A program made the position numbers and the translations under genes. A model generated the notes under the pieces. It did not search any database. It was given only the letters and a program-made list of their open reading frames with translations, and was not told where the DNA came from. From an uncultured Collinsella sp. (GTDB lineage Bacteria; Actinomycetota; Coriobacteriia; Coriobacteriales; Coriobacteriaceae), in assembly GCA_958447445.1 (NCBI GenBank), contig CAUDAE010000084.1, forward strand, positions 1-8,520: a DNA stretch of 8,520 nt, read 5' to 3'. How positions within the stretch are numbered: the first letter of the stretch is position 1; each line of letters opens with the position of its first letter. Of the stretch, positions 1-6,182 are shown one piece after another.

Positions 1-90
1 CGCCGGGCCGACTCGCTTCGGATCGGGCGCTACACCAACTTTCTCGACACTACCCCTTTGCAGGTTCTAATGGAGGGGATACCGAAGTAG
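1..90 (+). CDS. C-terminal end of an unidentified protein (partial)
   Basis: The first reading frame is open from base 1 to a TAG stop at 88-90, giving 29 residues that end in ...FLDTTPLQVLMEGIPK. The composition is protein-like: a mix of hydrophobic and charged residues without low complexity. The position also fits, because the frame ends just before a long inverted repeat and a convergent minus-strand gene. I do not recognise the family from so short a tail. Frame 3 is also open through most of this stretch, so the choice of frame rests on amino-acid character and on the stop lying upstream of the hairpin. The gene body lies outside the window. Confidence 0.5.
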   Translation, partial: RRADSLRIGRYTNFLDTTPLQVLMEGIPK

Positions 91-102
91 CTGCTAGTAA
101 GT

Positions 103-220
103 AAACGCTGCTGCTCGGCGGGAGGCGCCCATATATCGTTCCACGCGCAGTTTCGCAGCGAAGCGAGAATGTTTGAGCATGGAATGATATAAGGGCGGCT
201 CCGGCAGAGCGGCGGACATT
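103..220. repeat. Long imperfect inverted repeat between convergent genes
   Basis: Bases 108-150 pair with 173-215: 37 of 43 positions pair, counting four G-U pairs, with scattered single mismatches and no bulges. The 22-base middle contains a small hairpin of its own (TTCG at 152-155 with CGAA at 159-162). Pairing is better for RNA made from the plus strand (37 pairs) than from the minus strand (34), because three of the net differences are G-U pairs that become A-C on the other strand. It lies between the end of the partial plus-strand gene (90) and the end of the minus-strand glycosyltransferase gene (224). It may act as a bidirectional transcription end or mRNA-stabilising hairpin, but it is much longer than a usual terminator and no strong T-run follows. 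A degenerate repeat element is an alternative. Confidence 0.75.
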
Positions 221-223
221 CGA

Positions 224-1525
224 CTAGCGGATATGCGCGGGTTTTCCGCCCCAGTAGAAGCGGCAGAAGGCTCGTTTGCGCTTTTGGGGTTTGCCTGCGA
301 GCTCCATGGTTGCGATGGCTATGTCTTCGGCTGCGTAGGGGCGGCGTAGTACTTCGCCGTTGATGAGTAGGGCTTTGAGTGATTCGGGATGGTCGTGCAA
401 GTGACGTAGGGTTACGATGAGTTCACGTGCGGTGGTGACATGCATGCTGGCGCCCGTGCCGGTGAGCATCGTGGTGTTGGCCTTTTCCTGGCCGTATGAT
501 TTGCCCAGCAGGATCATCGGTAGATGCGCGCACAGGCACTCGGTGACGGTGAGTCCGCCCGATTTGAGGATTGCCAGGTCGCAGCCGTGCATGAGGGCCG
601 CCGTGTCGTCCACGTAGTCCAGAACCGTGACGTTGTCGAGCTTCATGGCGTCGAAGAGCGTTTTGAGTCGGGTGGCGTATTCCTTATCCTTGCCCGGTAA
701 AAAGACAAAGTGCATGTCCTCAAAGCTGCGTAAGAAGGGGAGCGTGTGGTCCATCGCGGCGCGGAAACGCACGTATGGTTGGGGTAAACTGGCACCGGCC
801 ATCACCAATACGACGGTTTTGTCTATGGGGAGATTGAACTTGCTGAGCTCATCTTCGCGTTTGTAATCTGAATCGAAACCGGCTCGGATGGGGATGCCCG
901 TTATGCGGATCTTTGACTCGGGAACCTTGCGCGGGCGCAGCGTTTCGGCCATAAACTCGTTGGCTACACAGAATAGATCGGTGTCCTTGTGGGGCCAAAA
1001 GCCTTCGACTTCGTAATCGGTCGGCACGCAGATGACCGGGTAATCGATACCCGTGATGACGCGGGCGCCCACAGCGACGTTGGCCGCCGTAATGTGTGTT
1101 GCGACCACGGCTAGGGGCCTGCGGGTCTGGACGTATTCGTTGAAGGCGGGGAACATAATTCGTGACCATGCTGTGCCGCCGCCCCAGAGCAGATGTCCTG
1201 TAAGCGTATATCGCCAGGTCAGGTCGTAAATGGGGCGTGTGGCTCCCGTAAAAGAAGCCGCGGTCTTATTGCCGTCGAATTTAATACGTCCAAAATCAAG
1301 GATATCGAGCACTTCAATTTCAATATCCTCAGGGATTCCCTTGGTGCCGCGGATAAGGTCAAATGCTTGTGCAATCGCGTTGGCGGCGGCTTTGTGGCCC
1401 GATCCAACCGATGCGTGCACAATGGTTACCAGGGGTTTTTGTGCAGGTAAAACGGTCATTTGCTCCGGTTGGGGAGTGGCTTGCATGGGCAGGGGAGCGC
1501 TATTGCCCGTCTGCGTTTGATCCAT
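224..1525 (-). CDS. MGDG synthase / UgtP-like glycosyltransferase (GT28 type)
   Basis: This 433-residue protein probably transfers a sugar from a UDP-sugar onto a membrane diacylglycerol lipid at the cytoplasmic face of the membrane. Residues about 30-200 match the N-terminal domain of monogalactosyldiacylglycerol synthases, with the glycine-rich HASVGSGHKAAA near residues 37-47. Residues about 235-410 form the GT28 nucleotide-sugar-binding domain, with KSGGLTVTE (321-329) and GQEKAN (345-350) matching the family's KPGG and PGQE..N motifs; proline is replaced in both. The first 28 residues are Q/P-rich and probably disordered. I chose the ATG at 1525 because AAGGGGAG sits six bases upstream; the open frame continues to 1942 but would overlap trxB and encodes unlikely sequence. 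It is transcribed divergently from trxB. Exact lipid acceptor and sugar (glucose or galactose) cannot be read from sequence. Confidence 0.88.
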   Translation of the reverse strand: MDQTQTGNSAPLPMQATPQPEQMTVLPAQKPLVTIVHASVGSGHKAAANAIAQAFDLIRGTKGIPEDIEIEVLDILDFGRIKFDGNKTAASFTGATRPIYDLTWRYTLTGHLLWGGGTAWSRIMFPAFNEYVQTRRPLAVVATHITAANVAVGARVITGIDYPVICVPTDYEVEGFWPHKDTDLFCVANEFMAETLRPRKVPESKIRITGIPIRAGFDSDYKREDELSKFNLPIDKTVVLVMAGASLPQPYVRFRAAMDHTLPFLRSFEDMHFVFLPGKDKEYATRLKTLFDAMKLDNVTVLDYVDDTAALMHGCDLAILKSGGLTVTECLCAHLPMILLGKSYGQEKANTTMLTGTGASMHVTTARELIVTLRHLHDHPESLKALLINGEVLRRPYAAEDIAIATMELAGKPQKRKRAFCRFYWGGKPAHIR

Positions 1526-1642
1526 CGATAACTCCCCTTCAGCTTTGTTACGCGATTTATCATTGTAGTGCATGAGTGTCATGTTCACGTAAATTTGGGT
1601 ATGAGCGCAAAGAACGTCAATGTATCGACGAGAGGATATTCC
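1526..1642. promoter_or_regulatory. Divergent promoter region, glycosyltransferase gene / trxB
   Basis: These 117 bases separate two divergent starts, so both promoters should be here. For the minus-strand gene, TACAAT at 1562-1567 is a fair -10 box about 36 bases before the ATG, but the hexamer 17 bases upstream (ACGTGA) is a poor -35. For trxB, TATGAG at 1600-1605 is the best -10 I can see, also without a good -35. Ribosome binding sites are clear on both sides: AAGGGGAG for the minus gene and AGAGGA (1631-1636) for trxB. No convincing operator dyad was found. Confidence 0.4.
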
Positions 1643-2581
1643 ATGACTACCGATCAGCCGATTGATGTTGCGATTATCGGTGGAGGCCCCGCGGGCTATG
1701 CTGCCGCCATTTACGCTGCGCGTGCCAACCTGACGACGACCGTGATTGAGCAGGGCATGTCGGGTGGACAGATCGCCACGACCAATGAGGTCGAGAACTA
1801 TCCGGGCATTCCGCTCTTGAGTGGCGCCGAACTCGGCGAGCGTTTTCAGCAACATGCAGAGGGGCTGGGAGCGCAGGTTACATGGAGCATGGTTACGGGT
1901 ATCGATTACGATGCCGATGCAGCGCTGTTTACGGTGCATCACGATATGGGCGATACGCTTGCCTCGAGCGTTATCGCTTGCATGGGTGCCACGCCGCGTC
2001 CGGCAGGTTTCGCTGGCGAGGATACCTATCGCGGTCGTGGCGTTTCATATTGCGCAACATGTGACGGCATGTTCTTCCGCGGCAAACAGGTCTTTGTAAT
2101 CGGTGGTGGCAATTCGGCATGCGAAGAGGCACTGTTCCTGTCAGACATTGCCAGCAGTGTGACCATCGTGCTGCGCCGCGACCAGTTCCGTGCGCCTGAT
2201 GGTGTTGTTCAGAAAGTACTCAAAAAGGACAATATTACAGTTAGGTACCAAACTAGTATTGTTGAGCTTTCTGGTGAAGCGATGCCCACGACAATTACGT
2301 TCAAGGACAATGCAAGCGGTAAGACGCATGCTGAGACCTTTGAGCCTGGCTCGTTTGGCATCTTTGTCTTTACCGGGACGCAACCCCATACCGAGCTTGT
2401 TGAGCATCTTGTCGATCTGGCGCCTGATGGCGGCATTTTGACTGATGAATCCATGGCGACCCGCATGCCAGGTCTATTTGCTGCTGGCGATATCCGTTCC
2501 AAGCGCTTACGTCAGGTTGTGACCGCCGTTTCTGACGGAGCCATAGCAGCAACGAGCGCATACGCGTTTCTCCGCGGATAA
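1643..2581 (+). CDS. trxB: Thioredoxin reductase, low-molecular-weight FAD type
   Basis: This 312-residue flavoprotein reduces thioredoxin with electrons from NADPH in the cytoplasm; the length is normal for the family. Seen in order: an FAD-binding Rossmann motif GGGPAG (13-18), the conserved GGQIATTNEVENYPG segment (41-55), the redox-active CATC (Cys137, Cys140), the NADPH-binding GGGNSACEEA (154-163), RRDQFRA (178-184) and the C-terminal FAD-contact motif AAGDIRSKRLRQ (280-291). Two small departures: the usual ATG preceding the disulfide domain is CMG (113-115), and the histidine of HRRxxxR is leucine (177), although both arginines remain. ATG at 1643 is preferred because AGAGGA lies six bases upstream; the in-frame GTG at 1568 and ATG at 1601 lack this. 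It appears to be a single-gene transcript ending at the terminator at 2623-2664. No thioredoxin gene is nearby. Confidence 0.96.
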   Translation: MTTDQPIDVAIIGGGPAGYAAAIYAARANLTTTVIEQGMSGGQIATTNEVENYPGIPLLSGAELGERFQQHAEGLGAQVTWSMVTGIDYDADAALFTVHHDMGDTLASSVIACMGATPRPAGFAGEDTYRGRGVSYCATCDGMFFRGKQVFVIGGGNSACEEALFLSDIASSVTIVLRRDQFRAPDGVVQKVLKKDNITVRYQTSIVELSGEAMPTTITFKDNASGKTHAETFEPGSFGIFVFTGTQPHTELVEHLVDLAPDGGILTDESMATRMPGLFAAGDIRSKRLRQVVTAVSDGAIAATSAYAFLRG

Positions 2582-2622
2582 GTACGATAATATATCTTAT
2601 GTAAGGTTGCTATCTTTAAAAC

Positions 2623-2675
2623 AAAGTGGTTGGACGGTGCATCAATGTGCTGTCCAACCACTTTTACTTTCCTGC
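2623..2675 (+). terminator. Rho-independent terminator of trxB
   Basis: Bases 2623-2635 (AAAGTGGTTGGAC) pair perfectly with 2652-2664. The stem extends inward with G-C, G-U and C-G pairs to 2640/2647, leaving a six-base loop (2641-2646). TTTT-A-CTTT follows from 2662. It begins 41 bases after the trxB stop and isolates trxB from the DUF1836 gene. Confidence 0.93.
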
Positions 2676-2701
2676 TATATAGTATGCAAAACTAGATAAC
2701 C
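2674..2701 (+). promoter_or_regulatory. Putative operator upstream of the DUF1836 gene, shared with degV
   Basis: The element consists of an arm GCTATATAG, a nine-base spacer TATGCAAAA and an arm CTAGATAACC. It is identical at 25 of 28 positions to 4345-4372 read on the minus strand in front of degV, including the spacer apart from one base. The two arms are imperfectly complementary (7 of 9). It starts ten bases after the end of the trxB terminator stem and ends 35 bases before the DUF1836 start codon. A -10-like TACAAT (2707-2712) begins five bases after it, so a bound protein would cover the -35 region. I infer an operator, plausibly for autoregulation. Confidence 0.65.
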
Positions 2702-2706
2702 TAGAA

Positions 2707-2712
2707 TACAAT
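2707..2712 (+). promoter_or_regulatory. Candidate -10 box of the DUF1836 gene
   Basis: TACAAT lies 24 bases before the ATG. The hexamer 17 bases upstream (ATGCAA, 2684-2689) is a poor -35 and lies inside the shared operator-like element, as expected for a promoter that depends on or is blocked by a bound regulator. TATAGT at 2678-2683 is a rival -10, but its -35 would fall in the trxB terminator. Confidence 0.4.
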
Positions 2713-2736
2713 ATAGCTAATGAACGGAGGATCCTT

Positions 2737-3348
2737 ATGAACCACGCCAAACGCGTTATCCCGATGTCCGATTCGTCGGTCAGCATTAAGCCTGAGGATA
2801 TTCAGCCCACTGTGCTGCCCGATGCATTTATTCAGTCCGATATCGTGCGCAAACTCAATACGTTGAGTCTGCCGCGCTATGACCAGTTGCCCAATGTGAC
2901 GCTCTACCGCGACCAGGTCATTGAGTATGTTGCGCTGTGGATGGAGCCGCTGTCTATTTGCGTTGAGCAGCCTGTCATTACGCCATCGATGATCAATAAC
3001 TACGTGAAGGTCGGCCTGGTGCCTGCTCCGGTCAAAAAGCAGTATGGTCGCGAGCAGATTGCCCGCCTGATCGCTATCTGCATCTTTAAGCAGGTGCTAC
3101 CTATTGCTGCGGTGCAGGCGCTCTTTAACATTCAGCGTTTGAGCTACGATGCCCCGACGGCCTTCGACTATGTGGTCGATCAGCTCGAGGCATCGATTCG
3201 TTCGGCGTTTTCTGTCGAGCAGACGCCGGTTCCCGATACGGCGCATCAGGTAACGCGTGAGTCGCTGCTTGTGCGCAGCGCGGTTTCATCCTTTGTTTCG
3301 AAAGCGTACCTGATGAGCTATCTCAAGTTCAACGGGTTTAATAGCTAG
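2737..3348 (+). CDS. DUF1836 family protein, probable DNA-binding regulator
   Basis: This 203-residue protein carries the DUF1836 signature: LPRYDQLPNVTLYRDQV (45-61), then ITPSMINNYVKVGLVPAPVKK (81-101) and YGREQIARLIAICIFKQVLPI (103-123). The latter block resembles a MerR-type helix-turn-helix with the turn at the SMINNYVK region. The N-terminal 30 residues and the C-terminal 75 are less conserved; no membrane segment is seen. The family has no established biochemical role; transcription regulation is inferred from the fold. The start is set by GGAGG (2726-2730) six bases before ATG. It faces degV across a shared bidirectional terminator, and the two genes share a 28-base upstream element, so DegV's gene is its most likely target besides its own. 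An internal ATG at 2764 is a weaker start candidate. Confidence 0.88.
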   Translation: MNHAKRVIPMSDSSVSIKPEDIQPTVLPDAFIQSDIVRKLNTLSLPRYDQLPNVTLYRDQVIEYVALWMEPLSICVEQPVITPSMINNYVKVGLVPAPVKKQYGREQIARLIAICIFKQVLPIAAVQALFNIQRLSYDAPTAFDYVVDQLEASIRSAFSVEQTPVPDTAHQVTRESLLVRSAVSSFVSKAYLMSYLKFNGFNS

Positions 3349-3360
3349 CCGACGTATAAA

Positions 3361-3407
3361 ACGGGCGGGACAAAGAGCCATCTGTCGCTTTGTCCCGCCC
3401 GTATTTT
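3361..3407. terminator. Bidirectional terminator between DUF1836 gene and degV
   Basis: A perfect 15-bp stem (ACGGGCGGGACAAAG at 3361-3375 with 3388-3402) encloses a 12-base loop. On the plus strand ATTTT follows; on the minus strand the stem is followed by TTTATAC. It starts 12 bases after the DUF1836 stop and ends 17 bases before the degV stop, so it can end both convergent transcripts. Confidence 0.93.
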
Positions 3408-3419
3408 GCTGGTTGGACT

Positions 3420-4286
3420 TTATTTGCCCGAAGCTACGCCCATGCCATAGCCGATGATGAGGCCGTGCATCTCGGCGTAATAGGAATCCAGGCCATTGCA
3501 GGGCATAATGATGGTCTTGGATTCGGGCCAATGCTCAATAATGCGATCGGCCAGCGCCTGGGCGCTCGATACGTTTTCCACATGGTCGATGACGACCTCA
3601 CCGCCCGTAAAGCCCTCGGCTTCCATGGTGTCGATGATCTTGTTGAGCATCTTCTTTTCGCCACGCGTGTGCCCGACGAGTTCGATTTTACCGGCCTCAC
3701 TCGCCGTGCCCAAAATGCGGATATTGAGCTTGTTGGCAATGACGCCGGCTGCCTTAGGGATACGTCCGGCTTTGGCGAGGTTTTCGTAATTGCACAAACT
3801 GAAGAGGATTTTGCTGTTCTGTTCAAGACTATCGAAGTATGCGCAAGCATCCTCGAATGAGACATCCGGGTTGCTTGCAAGATAGCGATCGAACAGCAGG
3901 AAAATGAGGTCCATTTTGCCGCCAGCTGCGCGTGAATTGACTAGATGAATCTGTCGGTCCGGTTCCTCGGCAAGAACCATATCGCGAGCCGTGGCTGCCG
4001 CGTTGTAGCTGCCCGATACGCCCTCAGAGATCGGCATGCAGATGGTCTTGTCTGCCAATTTGAAGAGCTCGGCCCACTCCCCTACGCTGGGACAAGCGCT
4101 CGAAGAAGCGTTCGTCTCCGCCTGAACAGCGCAGTTGAGCTCATGAACATCAAGCGAAAGGTCATCGACGAATTCACGCTCCCCCACTCGAATTTTGAGG
4201 GGCGCAAATGCAAAGGTGGTATGGGGCGCGGTCGGTTGCCAATCGCGGAGGTTGCAGCTTGAATCGGAGATAAGTGCCCAGCTCAT
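3420..4286 (-). CDS. DegV family fatty-acid-binding protein
   Basis: A 288-residue DegV protein, the usual length. DegV proteins (FakB in staphylococci) bind a fatty acid and present it to the FakA kinase for phosphorylation and entry into phospholipid synthesis. Visible family motifs are ISDSSCNL (6-13), SSACPSVGEW (62-71), MPISEGVSGSYNAA (84-97), NSRAAGGKMDL (117-127), NLAKAGRI (169-176) and the glycine-rich C-terminus GLIIGYGMG (275-283). The conserved TS-P lipid-headgroup loop reads SSACPS here, with serine for threonine. No FakA-type kinase is in the window, so a role in fatty-acid uptake is family knowledge, not shown here. AAAGGA lies six bases before the ATG, and a TATAAT -10 box is upstream. 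It appears to be monocistronic, ending at the bidirectional terminator. Confidence 0.93.
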   Translation of the reverse strand: MSWALISDSSCNLRDWQPTAPHTTFAFAPLKIRVGEREFVDDLSLDVHELNCAVQAETNASSSACPSVGEWAELFKLADKTICMPISEGVSGSYNAAATARDMVLAEEPDRQIHLVNSRAAGGKMDLIFLLFDRYLASNPDVSFEDACAYFDSLEQNSKILFSLCNYENLAKAGRIPKAAGVIANKLNIRILGTASEAGKIELVGHTRGEKKMLNKIIDTMEAEGFTGGEVVIDHVENVSSAQALADRIIEHWPESKTIIMPCNGLDSYYAEMHGLIIGYGMGVASGK

Positions 4287-4315
4287 AGAGGGTCCTTTCT
4301 AATGGTTCGTCAACA

Positions 4316-4321
4316 ATTATA
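4316..4321 (-). promoter_or_regulatory. -10 box of degV
   Basis: On the minus strand this reads TATAAT, a perfect consensus, 29 bases before the degV ATG. The hexamer 17 bases upstream (GTCCAT, 4339-4344) is a poor -35 and abuts the inverted repeat at 4342-4376, consistent with a promoter controlled by a protein bound there. Confidence 0.65.
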
Positions 4322-4341
4322 GCCTTCTTGCAAACCAAATG

Positions 4342-4376
4342 GACGGCTATCTAGTTTTGAATACTAGATAGCCGTC
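4342..4376 (-). promoter_or_regulatory. Perfect dyad upstream of degV, putative operator
   Basis: GACGGCTATCTAG (4342-4354) and its exact complement (4364-4376) form 13-bp arms around a nine-base spacer. Within it, 4345-4372 on the minus strand matches 25 of 28 bases of 2674-2701 in front of the DUF1836 gene. It lies upstream of the TATAAT -10 box at 4316-4321, so the degV promoter would not transcribe it, which argues for a DNA operator rather than an RNA hairpin. It could also end residual read-through from the nlpC gene, but no T-run follows on the minus strand (CCATTTGG), and a proper terminator already lies at 4383-4428. Confidence 0.7.
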
Positions 4377-4382
4377 TAAGAT

Positions 4383-4428
4383 GAGAGAGAAAAGAGTGGA
4401 CCTCGCGACTTAAAGCCACGAGATCCAC
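4383..4428 (-). terminator. Rho-independent terminator of the pgsA-to-nlpC cluster
   Basis: Read on the minus strand, GTGGATCTCGTGGC pairs with GTCGCGAGGTCCAC (a 14-bp stem with three G-U pairs, stem ends 4428 and 4396) around a short TTTAA loop. TCTTTTCTCTCTC follows. It starts 23 bases after the nlpC stop. The G-U pairs hold only on the minus strand, consistent with termination of leftward transcription. Confidence 0.88.
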
Positions 4429-4451
4429 ATTCACACGCTGTGTAGGATAAC

Positions 4452-5579
4452 TTAGTAGCGCACGAAGATATAGTTGTTGTTCATGCCGGCGGCAACGGAA
4501 CTGATGATAACACCCGTGTTGTAGTCGGAAGCATGAATCATCTGACCACCACCGATGTAAATGCCAGTGTGGTACGAGTTGACCACAACGTCACCGGGCT
4601 GCGGATCGGACACACGCGTCCAGCCCATAAAGGTACCCGTGGTGCCCAGACGGCAATAGCGACCAGTGAGGCAATAACTAACAAAACCAGAGCAGTCGAA
4701 GCTGTTCGGGCCAATTCCGCCCCAGGAATAAGCGCAACCAAGCTTACTGTATGCACGAGAGACAACAGAACCGCCGTCGACGGACTGGCTCGGGGCAGAA
4801 GGCGTCGGAGCCGGAGCAGGTGCGGGGGGCTGCGGCGTCGGAGCAGGTGCCGGCGTAGGAGCCGGAGTGTTGCCGCCCTGGTTGTTGTTATTGCTGGTCT
4901 GGCCACCATTGTTGGTGTTCTCGGTCGTGCCGGCAGTCTCGTTGCTCACCGTGGCCTTCTCGGCGGTGCTGGCGTTGATGCCAGCCTGCAGCGCGGCGTT
5001 GGCCTCGGCCTCGGCGGCAAGCTCGGCCTGCAGCTGTGAATCCAGGGAGTTTACGACGTTCTGGGCTTCAGCCTGCTGGGCGTTAAGCTCGTCGACCTTC
5101 TTTTGCGTGGCGGCGACGTTCTTTTCCTGCTCGGCCTGCTTATCGGTGAGCTGCTGCTTAAGCTCCTTGACCTCTTGAATGGTCTGAGCTTGCTTATCGG
5201 AAACTTTGCCGTAGTAGAACAGACGGTTGAGCATATCGCTCAGGTCATCGACGCCCGTCAGAACCTGAAGCAGGCTCAGACCGCCGGTTTTGTACTCGCC
5301 GGCGACATAGGTCGAGAGCTTGGCCTGACCATCGGCGATCTCCTGCTGCTTTTGCGTGATCTCGCCGGCAGTCTGATCGAGCGCCTGCGTCTGCGTGGCG
5401 AGCTCATCGTACATCTGCTGAGTTTGGGTACCGATCTGCTCGAGCTTAGTACGAGCAGCGGCAAGGTCGGATGCGGTATCGGCGTAGGCAGGAGCCGCGA
5501 GGCCCAAGCCCAAAACACAAGCGAGGGTTGCCGTAGCAGCGCAGCGTGCCATGTTTTTGTGCGTGTTTGCTGTGCGCAT
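4452..5579 (-). CDS. Secreted coiled-coil NlpC/P60 peptidoglycan hydrolase
   Basis: This 375-residue exported enzyme probably cleaves peptide bonds in peptidoglycan stems. A signal peptide covers residues 1-33 (charged start, hydrophobic LACVLGLGLAAP, cleavage after AYA). Residues about 36-200 are an A/Q/E/K-rich coiled coil with a central Y-VAGEYKTGGLSLLQVL segment (91-107), like the PcsB/CwlO N-terminal regulatory domain. A disordered linker follows: N/G/Q/T-rich 210-238, then P-A-P-T repeats 239-263. The NlpC/P60 domain fills 270-375, with catalytic Cys296 in FDCSGF, His337 in YHTGIY and His349 in MIHA. The AAAGGA site six bases before the ATG supports the start. PcsB/CwlO-type proteins are activated by FtsEX in other bacteria; that link is inference here. 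It is last in the cluster, 32 bases after apt, and is followed by a terminator. Confidence 0.93.
   Translation of the reverse strand: MRTANTHKNMARCAATATLACVLGLGLAAPAYADTASDLAAARTKLEQIGTQTQQMYDELATQTQALDQTAGEITQKQQEIADGQAKLSTYVAGEYKTGGLSLLQVLTGVDDLSDMLNRLFYYGKVSDKQAQTIQEVKELKQQLTDKQAEQEKNVAATQKKVDELNAQQAEAQNVVNSLDSQLQAELAAEAEANAALQAGINASTAEKATVSNETAGTTENTNNGGQTSNNNNQGGNTPAPTPAPAPTPQPPAPAPAPTPSAPSQSVDGGSVVSRAYSKLGCAYSWGGIGPNSFDCSGFVSYCLTGRYCRLGTTGTFMGWTRVSDPQPGDVVVNSYHTGIYIGGGQMIHASDYNTGVIISSVAAGMNNNYIFVRY
4791..4865 (-). repeat. Pro/Ala/Thr-rich linker repeat within the NlpC/P60 gene
   Basis: The DNA repeats GGAGC/GGTGC-type units and encodes residues 239-263, alternating P-A-P-T and P-A-P. 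It joins the coiled coil to the catalytic domain and likely spans the cell wall. Repeats of this kind can vary in copy number between strains. Confidence 0.8.
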
Positions 5580-5611
5580 GTAGCTTCCTTTCCAGTAACT
5601 AAGGGTAACGG

Positions 5612-6142
5612 CTAGTCCACCGTCACCAGGCTAAAGAGCTCCACATCGTCATTAGACGGCGTGAGCTTCTCGCGCGGGTTGAGAAACGCAAGCTCAAGGA
5701 TACAACCGTAACCGACAAGCTTTGCGCCCATATCTCGCACCAGTTTACCTGTTGCCTCGACGGTTCCGCCCGTCGCGACCAAGTCGTCCAGAATCAACAC
5801 GGTATCTTTAGAGCTGATAGCGTCGGCATGGATCTCAATTGAATCGGTGCCGTACTCGAGCTCGTAGCTCTGGCTTACGGTCTCACGCGGCAGCTTGCCC
5901 GGTTTACGTGCAGGAACAAAGCCAGCGCCAAGGGCTACAGCCACCGGTACGCCAACCATAAAGCCGCGAGCCTCGGGACCCACGACCTTGGTGATTCCCA
6001 TGCCGGCAAAGTGCTCGGCGAGGGCATCGGTCATGGCTTTGAGCGCCTCGGGATTGCCAAAGAGCGGCGTGATGTCCTTAAAGATGACTCCGGGCTCGGG
6101 ATAGTCGGGGATATCGACGATTTGAGATTCGAAGTCGTACAT
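5612..6142 (-). CDS. apt: Adenine phosphoribosyltransferase
   Basis: This 176-residue cytoplasmic enzyme converts adenine and PRPP to AMP and pyrophosphate (purine salvage). Family landmarks are IPDYPEPGVIFKDITPL (11-27), VVGPEARGFMVG (53-64), the flexible loop VPARKPGKLPRETVSQSYELEYG (76-98) and the PRPP-binding VLILDDLVATGGT (115-127). Length is typical. The ATG at 6142 is chosen because AAAGG is seven bases upstream and the protein then starts where other Apt proteins do; the frame remains open to 6226, but that stretch overlaps the merR 3' end and is not Apt-like. It lies 40 bases after the merR-family gene and 32 before nlpC, so it is probably cotranscribed with both. Confidence 0.96.
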   Translation of the reverse strand: MYDFESQIVDIPDYPEPGVIFKDITPLFGNPEALKAMTDALAEHFAGMGITKVVGPEARGFMVGVPVAVALGAGFVPARKPGKLPRETVSQSYELEYGTDSIEIHADAISSKDTVLILDDLVATGGTVEATGKLVRDMGAKLVGYGCILELAFLNPREKLTPSNDDVELFSLVTVD

Positions 6143-6182
6143 TGCATGACCTTTCAATGGGTTGCCGAAATTACAGCAGCTG

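Noticed and set aside
1526..1942. Upstream extension of the glycosyltransferase reading frame
   Set aside because: It overlaps the trxB 5' half and encodes unlikely sequence; the ATG at 1525 has a strong ribosome binding site.
4791..4865. GC-rich repeats considered as a CRISPR or tandem-repeat array
   Set aside because: The units are codon-level Pro/Ala/Thr repeats in frame within a linker, without spacers.
4533..5178. Long plus-strand open frames opposite the NlpC/P60 gene
   Set aside because: They are low-complexity antisense translations of the Ala/Pro/Gln-rich gene, a GC-rich codon artefact.
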